Assembly: GCF_004919105.1 (NCBI RefSeq)
Contig: NZ_STGK01000007.1
Location: forward strand, 109,647 to 173,646
Reading direction: 5' to 3'
Source: Nocardioides sp. GY 10113
GTDB taxonomy: Bacteria > Actinomycetota > Actinomycetes > Propionibacteriales > Nocardioidaceae
DNA length: 64,000 nt
Shown: piece by piece, positions 9,383 through 20,388 of the stretch
Layout of the letters: each line of letters opens with the position of its first letter
Numbering within the stretch: the stretch's first letter is position 1
Position numbers and translations under genes: made by a program
The notes under the pieces: generated by a model
Told to the model about the DNA's origin: nothing
What the model saw: the letters and a program-made list of their open reading frames with translations, nothing else
Databases searched by the model: none

Positions 9383-10441
9383 ATGAGGATCACGCTGGTG
9401 ACCGAGACCTTCTACCCGGCCGTGGACAGCACCACGACCACGATCAAGGCGACCGCCGACCGCCTGCTCGACCTCGGCCACGCGGTGCAGATCGTCGCGC
9501 CCGGCCCGGGTCTGGCCAGCTACCGCGGTTGCGAGGTGGCCCGGGTCCGCCCGCTGGAGCCGACCGGGTCGCAGATCAGGGACACCCTGGCCGGCTTCCG
9601 GCCCGACATCGTCCAGGTCCACTCCCCCCGCGCCGTCGGTCGCAAGGCGATCAAGCACGCCAGCCGACTCGGCCTGCCGACCATCGCCGTGGAGCAGTCA
9701 CCGGTCCTCGACCTCGCCGCCGACTACTGGCGCAGCCGGATCGCCGGCCGCGCGGACCTGACGCTCGTCACCTCGTCGTGGATGGTGGCGCGGGCCGCCG
9801 AGCTCGGGGTCCACGCCCGGGCCTGGGCGCCCGGCGTGGACACCGCCGCCTTCACCCCCGCGCTGCGCGACCACTGGCTGCACTCCGTCTGGTCGAAGGC
9901 CAAGGCGCGCCGACACACCCCGGCGCTGGTGGTGGTCGGCTACGTCGGCGCACTGCACAAGCACCACGGCGTACGGCGACTGGCCGAGCTCGCCGCGCTG
10001 GAGGGGATCCGCCCCGTGCTGATCGGCGACGGTCCCGAGCGGGACTGGCTGCAGCGCCGACTGCCCCAGGCCAAGCTGATCGGCCCGCTCGCCACCGGCG
10101 ACCTCACCGTCGCGCTGCCGACCCTCGACGTGCTGGTCCACCCGGGCACGCACGAGACGGACGGCCACGTGCTGCGCGAGGCCGGCGCGGCCGGCGTACC
10201 GGTGGTGGCGCCGCGGGCCGGTGCGGCCGCCGAGATCGTGCGGCACCTGGAGACGGGCGTCCTCTACGACCCCGACCGGAGGGGCGACCTGGTGCGGGCG
10301 GTCGACTCGATGGCCGCCGACCGGCAGCGGGCGCTGCTGGGCACGCACGCCCGCACGGTGCTGGCCGAACGGACCTGGCACGACGCGGTCGAGGAGCTGG
10401 TCGGACACCACTACGCGACGCTGGCGCCGGCGCTGGCCTGA
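9383..10441 (+). CDS. GT4-type glycosyltransferase
   Basis: 352-aa GT-B fold enzyme resembling the MgtA/PimB-like mannosyltransferases of actinobacterial envelope glycolipid synthesis. The N-terminal Rossmann half begins MRITLVTETFYPAVDS, typical of the family. The linker motif PGVDTAAF is near residue 153. The C-terminal donor site has VGALHKHHGV, IGDGPE and the EX7E pair in ETDGHVLRE (near 257-265). No signal peptide or membrane helix is seen, so it is probably peripheral at the inner leaflet. The donor sugar and acceptor are inferred only by family. It stands alone between mutA and sdhC. Confidence 0.8.
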   Translation: MRITLVTETFYPAVDSTTTTIKATADRLLDLGHAVQIVAPGPGLASYRGCEVARVRPLEPTGSQIRDTLAGFRPDIVQVHSPRAVGRKAIKHASRLGLPTIAVEQSPVLDLAADYWRSRIAGRADLTLVTSSWMVARAAELGVHARAWAPGVDTAAFTPALRDHWLHSVWSKAKARRHTPALVVVGYVGALHKHHGVRRLAELAALEGIRPVLIGDGPERDWLQRRLPQAKLIGPLATGDLTVALPTLDVLVHPGTHETDGHVLREAGAAGVPVVAPRAGAAAEIVRHLETGVLYDPDRRGDLVRAVDSMAADRQRALLGTHARTVLAERTWHDAVEELVGHHYATLAPALA

Positions 10442-10475
10442 GGCCGCTGCGGGACGGTTGGCCCCGCCCGCTACG

Positions 10476-10495
10476 CTAGGTAAGGGCACCCTTAC
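10476..10495. promoter_or_regulatory. DtxR/IdeR-like iron box upstream of sdhC
   Basis: CTAGGTAAG followed by the right half of an inverted repeat GTAAGGG-CA-CCCTTAC (10480-10495). By eye the 19-bp window 10476-10494 matches about 15 positions of the DtxR/IdeR consensus TWAGGTWAG-S-CTWACCTWA. It lies about 62 bp upstream of the sdhC start. Iron control of succinate dehydrogenase is known in corynebacteria, which makes this plausible, but no binding evidence exists here. Confidence 0.45.
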
Positions 10496-10556
10496 GTGCA
10501 TATCTCACACCGGCCGCGTGACCTACGGCTCGGTAGCAGGGGTAGCCTGACCCCTC

Positions 10557-11270
10557 GTGGCAACGACGACGCGACCCTCATTGGTCAAGGGCTCCCGGTC
10601 GACCAGGTCGACCATCGCCCTCAAGCTCCTCATGGCCGTCAGCGGCCTGCTGTTCATCGCCTTCGTACTGGGGCACATGTACGGCAACCTCAAGGCTTTC
10701 GCGGGTGAGGAGGCGTTCAACCACTACGCCGAGCACCTGCGCGAGATCGGCGAGCCGCTGCTCCCGCACGAGGGCTTCCTCTGGATCATGCGGATCGGCC
10801 TCATCGCCGCGGTCGTGATCCACGTGGCCTGCGCCGTGGCGCTGTGGCGTCGTGCCGCCGCCGCCCGCCCCGTCAAGTACGCGGTCAAGCGCAGCACCAC
10901 CTCGCTCTCCTCGCGCACGATGCGCTGGGGCGGCCTGACGATCCTCGTGTTCGTCGTCTGGCACCTGCTCAACTTCACGATCGTCAAGATCAACCCGAGC
11001 AACGGCGACACCGGCGGCGACAACCCCTACGCCCTGCTGGTCGACACCTTCGACGTGTGGTGGATGACGATCATCTACCTGATCGCGATGGTCGCCCTCG
11101 GCTTCCACCTGCACCACGGCACGTTCAGCTCGCTGCAGACCCTGGGCCTGACCAACTCGGCGACCTCGCGGGCCCGCGCCCGCGCCACCGGCTGGATCGT
11201 CGCCATCGTCATCGCGGGCGGCTTCTCGCTGGTTCCGCTGTCCGTCCTCGTCGGCATCATCGAGAAGTAA
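10557..11270 (+). CDS. sdhC: Succinate dehydrogenase cytochrome b membrane anchor
   Basis: 237-aa membrane subunit of complex II with five hydrophobic helices, matching the single-polypeptide di-haem b558 anchor of menaquinone-type SdhCAB. Conserved histidines within or next to helices include GHMYGN, HVACAVAL, WHLLNF and HLHHG, suitable as haem ligands. The GTG start at 10557 has no Shine-Dalgarno, and TAGCCT at 10543-10548 could serve as a -10 that places the transcript start at the GTG (leaderless, inferred). It is followed 12 bp later by sdhA. Confidence 0.92.
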   Translation: MATTTRPSLVKGSRSTRSTIALKLLMAVSGLLFIAFVLGHMYGNLKAFAGEEAFNHYAEHLREIGEPLLPHEGFLWIMRIGLIAAVVIHVACAVALWRRAAAARPVKYAVKRSTTSLSSRTMRWGGLTILVFVVWHLLNFTIVKINPSNGDTGGDNPYALLVDTFDVWWMTIIYLIAMVALGFHLHHGTFSSLQTLGLTNSATSRARARATGWIVAIVIAGGFSLVPLSVLVGIIEK

Positions 11271-11282
11271 GGAGCCGCACCC

Positions 11283-13330
<2,048 letters not shown>

Positions 13331-13334
<4 letters not shown>

Positions 13335-14074
13335 AGATCACCCTCAAGATCTGGCGCCAGAGCGGCCCGCAGGACCAGGGCGGACTCAAGACGTACCAGC
13401 TCGACGGTGTCTCCACCGACATGTCGTTCCTGGAGATGCTCGACCTGCTCAACGAGCAGCTCGTCACCTCCGGCGAGGAGCCGGTGGCGTTCGACTCCGA
13501 CTGCCGCGAGGGCATCTGCGGCATGTGCTCGCTGATGATCAACGGCCAGGCGCACGGCCCGGAGGTCACCACGACCTGCCAGCTGCACATGCGCTCCTTC
13601 TCCGACGGCGACACGATCACCGTCGAGCCGTGGCGCGCCGAGCCGTTCCCGGTGATCAAGGACCTGATCGTCGACCGCTCCGCGTTCGACCGGATCATCC
13701 AGTCCGGCGGCTACATCTCGGCCAACACCGGCTCGGCCCCCGAGGCCAACTCGGTGCCCGCGCCCCGCGACAAGGCGATGCGCGCCTTCAACGTGGCCAC
13801 CTGCATCGGCTGCGGCGCCTGCGTGGCGGCGTGCCCGAACGGCTCCGCGTCGCTGTTCCTCGGCGCCAAGATCACCCACCTGGGCGAGCTGCCGCAGGGT
13901 CAGCCGGAGCGCTACTCGCGCGTGGTCGACATGGTCGGCCAGCACGACCACGAGGGCTTCGGCGGCTGCACCAACATCGGCGAGTGCGCCTCGGCGTGCC
14001 CCAAGGAGATCCCGCTGGACGTCATCAGCCAGCTGAACAAGGACCTCCGCACCGCGATGAAGATGGGCCTCTGA
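13331..14074 (+). CDS. sdhB: Succinate dehydrogenase iron-sulfur subunit
   Basis: 247 aa, transfers electrons from the flavin to the membrane anchor. The N-terminal ferredoxin domain holds the [2Fe-2S] ligands C58, C63, C66 and C83. The C-terminal domain has [12 protein letters not shown] (C158, C161, C164, C168) and [12 protein letters not shown] (C213, C219, C223), which supply the [4Fe-4S] and [3Fe-4S] clusters. GTG start overlaps the sdhA stop. Last gene of sdhCAB, followed by a strong hairpin. Confidence 0.96.
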
Positions 14075-14100
14075 CCCGCCGTAGCCGCGGGTAGACGACC

Positions 14101-14143
14101 GACGGCCGTTGCCGCTCCGGGAGACCGGGCGGCAACGGCCGTC
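14101..14143. terminator. Bidirectional hairpin between sdhB and the MFS gene
   Basis: Perfect 15-bp arms (14101-14115 and 14129-14143, beginning GACGGCCGTTGCCGC) around a 13-nt loop, placed between two convergent genes. It can act for both strands. Confidence 0.8.
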
Positions 14144-14156
14144 GTCGTCGTACGAC

Positions 14157-15674
14157 CTACTGGTCCCGGTGGTCCTGCCTCGGGGCGAACACCAGGACCA
14201 CCACCGCCGTCACCAGGGCGACCCCGGCGGCGACCACCAGGGCGGCGCTGACGCCGTCCACGAAGGACTGGCGGGCCAGCTCGGCGAGCTGCTGGCCGCG
14301 CTCCCCGAGCCGCGCCAGCTCGGGCGAGGTGGTGAAGGCGACCGACCCCAGGACCGCGTCCGCCGCCTGCTGCGGCAGCCCGGCGACGTGGTCGACCAGG
14401 CCGTCGCGGTAGACCTGGTTGAGGGTGGAGCCGAGCACGGCGATGCCGAGCGCGGAGCCCAGCTCGCGGGCGGTGTCGTTCATCGCCGAGGCGACGCCCT
14501 GCTTGGCGGCCGGCAGCGCCTCGGTCACCGCCGTGGTGGCTGGCGTGCCGGACAGCCCCATGCCCGCGGCGCCGATCAGCAGCCCGAGGGCGAAGACCGG
14601 GTAGTTCAGGTCGACCTGGGAGAGGCTGACGACGTACAGGCCGACCGCCAGCAGCACCATCCCGAGCGGCACCAGGTGGCGGAAGCCGAACCGGGCCGCC
14701 AGGCGGGGCGCCAGGCGTGCGGTGGGGATCAGCAGGAACGGGATCGGCAGCATCCTCAGCGCCGCCTCCAGCGGGCTCAGCGCGATCACGAACTGCAGGT
14801 ACTGCAGGATCGAGAAGATCAGCCCGAACCAGCAGAAGAACGTCACCGCGATCGCCAGGCTGCCCACCGAGAAGCCCCGGACCGCGAAGAGCCGGGGATC
14901 CAACAGCGGCTGCTCGCGCCCCAGCTCCCACCACACGAAGGCCGCCAGCCCCGCGGCGCCGCCGATCAGCGCGACCAGGGTGATCCAGTCGGACCAGCCG
15001 CGCTCGGGCCCCTCGATGATGCCGAAGACGAGCAGGCCCATGCCGACCAGGGTCAGCAGGCCGCCCACCACGTCGACCGCGGGCGGGTGCTCGTCGACGG
15101 AGTCGGGGACGACGACCAGCGTCCCGACCACCGAGATCGCGGCCAGCCCGGCATTGAGCCAGAAGAAGGACTGCCAGGCGAAGAGCTCGAGCAGGATCGC
15201 GGTGATGAAGAGCCCGACGACCGCGCCGGCGCCGGCGATGCCGACCCACACCCCGATCGCACGCGGCCGCTCCTCCTCCGGGAAGGAGGTGGTGATCACC
15301 GACAGCGTCGTCGGCATCACCGCGGCGGCACCCAGACCCATCGCGGCGCGCACCCCGATCAGCCCGGTCGGGGTGTCGACGAAGGCGCCCGCGACCGCCG
15401 CCAGTCCGAAGATCGTCAGGCCCACCAGCAGCAGCGCCTTGCGGCCGAACCGGTCGCCGAGCGCGCCGGCGAAGAAGAGCAGCGCGGCGAAGACGACGGT
15501 GTAGGCATCGATGATCCAGGTCAGCTGGGTCTGGGTCGCGCCGGTCGCCCGGGCGATGTCCGGCAGGGCCACGTTGAGGCCGACCACGGCGGAGACGATC
15601 GTCATCAGCGAGATGCCGATGACCGGCATGATCCGACCGGTCGAGCTCACGGCCACGGTTGTATTTCCACGCAT
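14157..15674 (-). CDS. MFS drug exporter, DHA2 (EmrB/QacA) family
   Basis: 505-aa inner-membrane proton antiporter with about 14 hydrophobic helices. The loop motif GALGDRFGRKALLL (about residues 65-78) is the MFS motif A, and helix 1 starts IGISLMTIVSAVVGLNVALPDIARAT, typical of the DHA2 group that exports lipophilic drugs and dyes. ATG 15674 is the chosen start; the divergent TetR gene starts 47 bp away. The pairing strongly suggests ligand-responsive repression by that regulator. The substrate is unknown. Confidence 0.88.
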   Translation of the reverse strand: MRGNTTVAVSSTGRIMPVIGISLMTIVSAVVGLNVALPDIARATGATQTQLTWIIDAYTVVFAALLFFAGALGDRFGRKALLLVGLTIFGLAAVAGAFVDTPTGLIGVRAAMGLGAAAVMPTTLSVITTSFPEEERPRAIGVWVGIAGAGAVVGLFITAILLELFAWQSFFWLNAGLAAISVVGTLVVVPDSVDEHPPAVDVVGGLLTLVGMGLLVFGIIEGPERGWSDWITLVALIGGAAGLAAFVWWELGREQPLLDPRLFAVRGFSVGSLAIAVTFFCWFGLIFSILQYLQFVIALSPLEAALRMLPIPFLLIPTARLAPRLAARFGFRHLVPLGMVLLAVGLYVVSLSQVDLNYPVFALGLLIGAAGMGLSGTPATTAVTEALPAAKQGVASAMNDTARELGSALGIAVLGSTLNQVYRDGLVDHVAGLPQQAADAVLGSVAFTTSPELARLGERGQQLAELARQSFVDGVSAALVVAAGVALVTAVVVLVFAPRQDHRDQ

Positions 15675-15704
15675 GATGAAATGTTATTCTCCACCTGATG
15701 AATT
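15674..15704. promoter_or_regulatory. AT-rich divergent promoter with paired TGATGAAWT boxes
   Basis: TGATGAAAT (15674-15682) and TGATGAATT (15696-15704) are direct repeats 22 bp apart, two helical turns, in an AT-rich island that contrasts with its surroundings. Their position between the MFS start and the TetR start makes them candidate binding sites for the TetR protein. Confidence 0.45.
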
Positions 15705-15720
15705 TTGTCAAGGGGCACCG

Positions 15721-16353
15721 GTGAGCGGCCGTCGCGGCCGACGGCCGGGCGGTTCGGACGCGCGCGGGCAGATCCTGGAGGCGGCGCGCCGGCTGTTCGC
15801 AGAGGACGGCTTCGCTGGTACGTCGCTGCGGCAGATCGCGTCCGCGGCCGGGGTCGACGTACGACTGGTCAGTCACTACTTCGGCTCCAAGGGCGACCTC
15901 TTCGTCGCCGCCGTGGAGCTGCCCTTCGACCCCGGGTCGACCTTCGACAGGTTGCTGGCGCCGGGGCCGACGGGCCTCGGCGGCCGGCTGGCCGGCTTCG
16001 TGCTGGACCTCCTCGACTCCCCCTCGGGCCGGCAGGTCGTGACGGGCATGCTGCGCGCCGCGGCGTCCGAGGACCAGGCCGCCGCCCTGGTGCGTGACCG
16101 CCTGGTCGGCCAGCTGCTGCTGCCGTTGGCGCAGCGACTCGGCACCGACCACGCCGAGCTCCGGGCCAGCCTGATGGGGTCCCAGATCGCCGGCCTGGTG
16201 CTGGCCCGGCACATCGTCGGGCTGCCCGCCCTGGTCGAGGCCGACCGCGACACCCTGGCGGGACTCCTCGGCCCGGTGCTCGCCCACTACCTCACCGCCG
16301 ACCTGTCGCTGTCCCCCGGGCCGGCAGGAGCCGCGCCACCCGACGGGTCGTGA
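15721..16353 (+). CDS. TetR/AcrR-family regulator of the adjacent exporter
   Basis: 210 aa from GTG 15721. The N-terminal helix-turn-helix reads ILEAARRLFAEDGFAGTSL followed by LRQIASAAGVDVRLVSHYFGSK (about residues 18-57), a clear TetR DNA-binding domain. The C-terminal ligand domain (about 65-210) resembles the TetR_C groups used by efflux repressors. An in-frame open stretch extends upstream into the MFS gene, but homology begins at SGRRGRRPGG, so the GTG is preferred. Divergent pairing with the MFS gene implies auto-repression and exporter control. Confidence 0.85.
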   Translation: MSGRRGRRPGGSDARGQILEAARRLFAEDGFAGTSLRQIASAAGVDVRLVSHYFGSKGDLFVAAVELPFDPGSTFDRLLAPGPTGLGGRLAGFVLDLLDSPSGRQVVTGMLRAAASEDQAAALVRDRLVGQLLLPLAQRLGTDHAELRASLMGSQIAGLVLARHIVGLPALVEADRDTLAGLLGPVLAHYLTADLSLSPGPAGAAPPDGS

Positions 16354-16404
16354 GGGCGCCGATGAGCAGCACCGTCGGCGCGGGGTCGGCACCGCTCGAA
16401 GCCC

Positions 16405-16470
16405 CCGGCGGGTTCGACCGACTCGGCCGGCGGGTTCGACCGACTCGGCCGGCGCTACCCACCCACTCGG
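16405..16470. repeat. Tandem 22-bp repeat, two exact copies and one degenerate
   Basis: Two identical 22-bp units (16405-16426 and 16427-16448), each containing GGGTTCGACCGACTCGG, are followed by a third unit (16449-16470) that keeps the first six and last six bases. They fill the gap between the convergent TetR and CopD-CtaG genes. Confidence 0.8.
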
Positions 16471-16474
16471 CGGG

Positions 16475-18493
16475 TCAGGGGTGGCGCTTCACCTCGTCGC
16501 CGATCCCCTGCAGCATCCGGTTGTAGGCCGCGAGCTCGGCGTCCCCGTCCCGGTCGGCGGCCCGGTCGCGCCGCTTGGCCTCACGGGTGTCGTCGCGGAA
16601 CCACTGGATGACCAGCACCACGATCACCATCACCATCGGCACCTCGCCCAGGGCCCAGTTCATGGAGCCGGCGAGGTTCTGGTCAGCGAGCAGGTCGGGC
16701 ACGTAGGGCAGGTCGAGCAGCGAGTAGTACCGCTCGCCGACGACGGTGTCGGAGCCCATCACGGTGATCGAGAAGAACGCGTGGAACGGCATGGTGACCA
16801 GCAGCAGCATCAGCCGGCTGATGTAGGAGACCTGATGGCCCGGGCGGGAGCCGAGGAGCAGCTCGAAGAAGATCAGGCCGGCGACGAGGAAGTGCGCCTC
16901 CATCATCAGGTGGCCCAGGTGGTTCTGCATCAGGCCGTCGAACAGGCCGGTGAGGTACACCGGGTACAGCGCACCGACCAGCAGCAGACCCGCCGTCACC
17001 GGGTTGAGCCAGAGCCGCGCGATCCTCGAGCCGAGCGCGGTCGCGAGCATCTGGCGCGGGCCCACTCCCCCGGGCACGTCGCTACCGGGCAACGCGCGCA
17101 GCGCCAGCTGGATCGGCTGGCCGAGCACCAGCAGGATCGGGGCGACCATCGAGAGCATCATGTGCGCCGCCATGTGGGCGCTGAACATGACGTTCGCGTA
17201 GACGCCGAGGCCGCCCAGGGTGGCGTAGCCGACCAGGGCGATCCCCAGGAACCAGGAGACCGTCCGCAGGACCGGCCAGGAGTCGCCACGGCGGCGCAAG
17301 GTGACCAGACCGACCAGGTACGCCGCGGTGCCGATGCCGACCACGGCGAGGCCGAGGCCGCTCGGCGTGAACGACCACAGCAGCCGGCCCAGCGTGGGCT
17401 CGGGCGGGATCGGCCCGCCGAGCAGGCTCTCGGCCGCCGAGGTGTAGGGCTCGCCGACCGGCGGCGGCGTGCGGGAGAGCGCCACGCCCAGACCCATCGC
17501 GATCGCCATCAGGCCGCCCTCGACCGCGGTCAGCCGCGCCAGCAGGGCCCGCGCGGACAGGCCGGCGTCGGGCAGTCGGCGCCGGTAGCGGATCACCAGC
17601 ACGCCGATCAGGCCGACGACCGCGACCTTCGCCAGGGCTCCCAGCGCGTACGCCGAGAGCAGCTCGTCCACCGATGCCACGCGCACCCACGCGCTCAGCA
17701 GGCCCGAGGCGAGCACCAGGCCGAAGCACCAGGTGGCGACGGCGCCGAAGCGGCGTACCGCCCGGAGGCGCGGCTCCTCCGCGGAGCCGAGGTGCCACCA
17801 CAGCGCCAGCACGCCGCCGGACCACACCACGGCGGCCAGCACGTGGATCACGATCGCCACGATCGCGGTGTCGTGGCTGCCCGAGGAGGCGGCGTGGCCG
17901 GTGAGCAGCGGCGGCACCAGCCCCACCAGGGCGACACCGAGCAGGATCAGCACGGAGCGGTTGGTCAGCATCCAGCGCGCGACGACGGCCACGGCGGCGG
18001 CCAGGAGCGCCTGGACGACCAGCGCCTGCCCCTGGTCGACGGTCCGGGCGAAGCCACGCAACTCCACCCAGGTGACGTCGCCGAGCGGGATCGCGAACTG
18101 GTCGGAGAAGGTCAGCACCAGCTGCGCGAGCGCGGCGAGCGCCCAGCCCGCCGCGAGCCAGCGCACCGAACCGGTGGCGCGCAGCGCCCGTCCGCTCATC
18201 TCGTCGGCGGGCCGACGCATCGTCAGCGGGGCCACCATCAGCCCCGCGACGAGGCCGACGGCGAGCAGGTCGGTGAGCAGCCGCACGATCGGCAGCCCCC
18301 ATCCGGTCAGCCGGCCGGGATCGGGCAGCCCGGGGATCGGCTCCCGCGGCGCGCCACCACCGACCAGCAGCAGCGTGACCAGCGCGGCGAGGCCGGCGAG
18401 GACCGCCGCGGCGGCCAGCACCGGCCGGCGACGGTCGGCGGGGCCCGGACGTTCGCCGGTCGTCGCGGGGCGCTGGGGGGCGGGCGCGCTCAC
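16475..18493 (-). CDS. CopD-CtaG fusion: copper import and cytochrome oxidase assembly membrane protein
   Basis: 672-aa polytopic membrane protein. The N-terminal half (about residues 30-340) is a CopD-like copper permease domain with eight or so helices, including HAASSGSHDTAIVAIVIHVLAAVVWSGG with conserved histidines. The C-terminal half (about 360-640) is a Caa3_CtaG domain with MFSAHMAAHMMLSMVAPILLVLG and LMQNHLGHLMMEAHFLVAG, whose His/Met pairs fit copper handling for cytochrome c oxidase. The GTG start overlaps the copC stop (GTGA). It is the last gene of the copper cluster. The fusion is common in actinobacteria. Confidence 0.88.
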   Translation of the reverse strand: MSAPAPQRPATTGERPGPADRRRPVLAAAAVLAGLAALVTLLLVGGGAPREPIPGLPDPGRLTGWGLPIVRLLTDLLAVGLVAGLMVAPLTMRRPADEMSGRALRATGSVRWLAAGWALAALAQLVLTFSDQFAIPLGDVTWVELRGFARTVDQGQALVVQALLAAAVAVVARWMLTNRSVLILLGVALVGLVPPLLTGHAASSGSHDTAIVAIVIHVLAAVVWSGGVLALWWHLGSAEEPRLRAVRRFGAVATWCFGLVLASGLLSAWVRVASVDELLSAYALGALAKVAVVGLIGVLVIRYRRRLPDAGLSARALLARLTAVEGGLMAIAMGLGVALSRTPPPVGEPYTSAAESLLGGPIPPEPTLGRLLWSFTPSGLGLAVVGIGTAAYLVGLVTLRRRGDSWPVLRTVSWFLGIALVGYATLGGLGVYANVMFSAHMAAHMMLSMVAPILLVLGQPIQLALRALPGSDVPGGVGPRQMLATALGSRIARLWLNPVTAGLLLVGALYPVYLTGLFDGLMQNHLGHLMMEAHFLVAGLIFFELLLGSRPGHQVSYISRLMLLLVTMPFHAFFSITVMGSDTVVGERYYSLLDLPYVPDLLADQNLAGSMNWALGEVPMVMVIVVLVIQWFRDDTREAKRRDRAADRDGDAELAAYNRMLQGIGDEVKRHP

Positions 18494-19101
18494 GACCGCG
18501 ACCTCCGTGCCAGCAGCGCGAGCCCACCGGCGACCGCGAACAGACCGATGCCCACGCCCCAGAAGATCGTGCTGCGGGACGGCCCGGGGTCCACCTCCAC
18601 GCCGATCGCGGCATCGGTCACCGGCTCGTCGGCGGGCTCGTCGGCAGGCTCGTCGGACGTGGCGCCGGACGGCTCATCGGACGGCTCGTCGGACGCCGCG
18701 GCGTCGCCGACGTCGAAGCTCAGCTGCCCCGTCACCGGGTGGCCGTCCTCGGAGACCACCCGGAAGGCGGCGGTGTAGCGGCCGGCGATGCCCGGGTCGG
18801 CCAGCGCCACGCTGACCTCGGTGCCGGCCACGCGCACCTCCTCGGCGGCGGCCGGGGTGCCGTCGGGCGCCGTCACCACGACGTACGCCGGCGGGCTGAT
18901 CGGCTCGCTGAAGGTGAACGTCATCTCCGCGGGCAGCGCGTCCAGGCGCGCACCGTCCTCGGGCGTGGAACCGACGAGGGAGGTGTGGGCGGCGGCCGGG
19001 TTCGACCAGCCCGCCGCGACCACGCCGAACAGGGCGGACGCCACCAGGGCCACCAGCGTGGCGGCCCAGCCTGCGTGGCGCGGGGTCTTCTTCACGTTCA
19101 C
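18490..19101 (-). CDS. copC: CopC-like periplasmic copper-binding protein, membrane-tethered
   Basis: 203 aa. A Sec signal peptide ends before AHTSLVGSTPEDG, leaving the near-N-terminal His that binds Cu(II) in CopC proteins. A second ligand region, SEDGHPVTGQLSF, lies near residue 120. The beta-sandwich domain is followed by an acidic, repetitive linker (SDEPSDEPS, ADEPADEP) and a C-terminal transmembrane helix ending RRSRS, so it stays anchored outside the cell membrane. The overlap with the CopD-CtaG gene implies handover of copper from CopC to CopD. Confidence 0.88.
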   Translation of the reverse strand: MNVKKTPRHAGWAATLVALVASALFGVVAAGWSNPAAAHTSLVGSTPEDGARLDALPAEMTFTFSEPISPPAYVVVTAPDGTPAAAEEVRVAGTEVSVALADPGIAGRYTAAFRVVSEDGHPVTGQLSFDVGDAAASDEPSDEPSGATSDEPADEPADEPVTDAAIGVEVDPGPSRSTIFWGVGIGLFAVAGGLALLARRSRS

Positions 19102-19116
19102 TACTCCTGGCTGTCG

Positions 19117-20388
19117 TTACGCGTCGGTGCCCAGCAGGGACTCGCCGACGTACCCATCATCCGTGGCCGCGGGCGGAATCGCGTAGACGGCGGAGCCGAT
19201 CGCCTGCGTCCACTCGTTCAGCCGGTCCATCTCGGAGAGGCGCCGCTGCACCGGGACGAACTGCCGGGCCACGTCCGCGGCGTAGGCGAGGAAGAGCAGA
19301 CCGGAGTCCTCGCCGGTCGGCCGCGACGGGTCGGGAACGGTGTAGTTGTAGGGCCGGCGCAGGAACCGCTGCACCGGGTCGGAGCTGCGGGCGCGGGCGA
19401 TGTGGCTGGCCGGGTCGATCACCGGGAACCCGAACGAGGTCGTCGCGTTGAAGTCGGGGGCGTCGGTCTCGTGCTCGCCGGTCAGCGGGGCACCGTTGTC
19501 CAGGCGCCGACCGACGACCTCCTCGCGGCCCCTGCGGTCGACCCGGTCCCAGCCCTCGAGGTCCATCCGGATCCGGCGGACCACCAGGAAGGTGCCGCCG
19601 GCGAAGGCCTCCCCGCCAGCACGGCCGCCAGCACCGCCGCCGGCCTCCCCGTCGGCCCAGATCAACCCGTCGAAGTCGGGCTCGGCGGGGTCGGGGTTGA
19701 CCGTCCCGTCGACCTGGCCCATCAGGTTGCGCATCGAGGCGCCGGCCGGAGCGGTGCCCCGCGCGGTGCGGAACCCCTCCTGGATCCAGCGCACCTCGGC
19801 GAAGCCGCGGGCGTCCTTGAGCAGCATCCGCCGGGCGTGGGCCAGCGTGATCGGGTCGTCGGCACAGATCTGGGCGACCACGTCGGTCTGGCCCCAGGCG
19901 TCGTCGAGGGCGTCACCGCGGAACGCCGGCAGCGGCTCCAGCCCGGCGTCGACGGTCGAGAGCTCGCGCATCACCCGGGGACCGAAGCCGAAGGTCACCG
20001 TGAGCCGGGACGGGTACGCCGCCAGCTCGGGCTCGGTGTCCGCGAGCGCGGCCCGCCCCGCCGCCAGGCGCCGGGCGTCGTCGGTGAGCAGCCGCATCAT
20101 CCGCCGCAGCGACTCCCGGCTGCGCCGGGCCCGCAGGTCCCAGCCGACCAGCGCCAGGTGTGCCTGCGGCGGCGTGGTCACACCCGCCTGGTGGCGACCG
20201 ACCACCGCGGGTGCGGTCTCCGAGCCCGCGGGCGGGGCCAGCGTCAGGGTCTCCCCCGCCGCCGAGGTGGCGGCGGAGGCTTCGCTGGGCAGCAGGGCCG
20301 AGGCGCTCCAGCCGACCCCGGCGCCGCCGAAGGCGGCGGCGCCGGTCCGGAGCATGCTGCGGCGGTCCCAGCGCGGACCGCCGGGCAT
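19117..20388 (-). CDS. Tat-exported Dyp-type haem peroxidase (EfeB/DyP-like)
   Basis: 423 aa. The N-terminus has a twin-arginine signal (RWDRRSMLRTGAAAF) and an AxA cleavage region, so it is exported folded with haem. The Dyp motif GQVDGT (GxxDG) occurs near residue 208, and DPASHIARAR contains the likely proximal haem His with the conserved Arg nearby. The ATG overlaps the PCu(A)C stop by one base (TGATG). Dyp proteins oxidise dyes and phenolics and may handle haem iron. Co-location with copper chaperones suggests a role at the envelope in metal or oxidase maintenance (inference). Confidence 0.88.
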   Translation of the reverse strand: MPGGPRWDRRSMLRTGAAAFGGAGVGWSASALLPSEASAATSAAGETLTLAPPAGSETAPAVVGRHQAGVTTPPQAHLALVGWDLRARRSRESLRRMMRLLTDDARRLAAGRAALADTEPELAAYPSRLTVTFGFGPRVMRELSTVDAGLEPLPAFRGDALDDAWGQTDVVAQICADDPITLAHARRMLLKDARGFAEVRWIQEGFRTARGTAPAGASMRNLMGQVDGTVNPDPAEPDFDGLIWADGEAGGGAGGRAGGEAFAGGTFLVVRRIRMDLEGWDRVDRRGREEVVGRRLDNGAPLTGEHETDAPDFNATTSFGFPVIDPASHIARARSSDPVQRFLRRPYNYTVPDPSRPTGEDSGLLFLAYAADVARQFVPVQRRLSEMDRLNEWTQAIGSAVYAIPPAATDDGYVGESLLGTDA

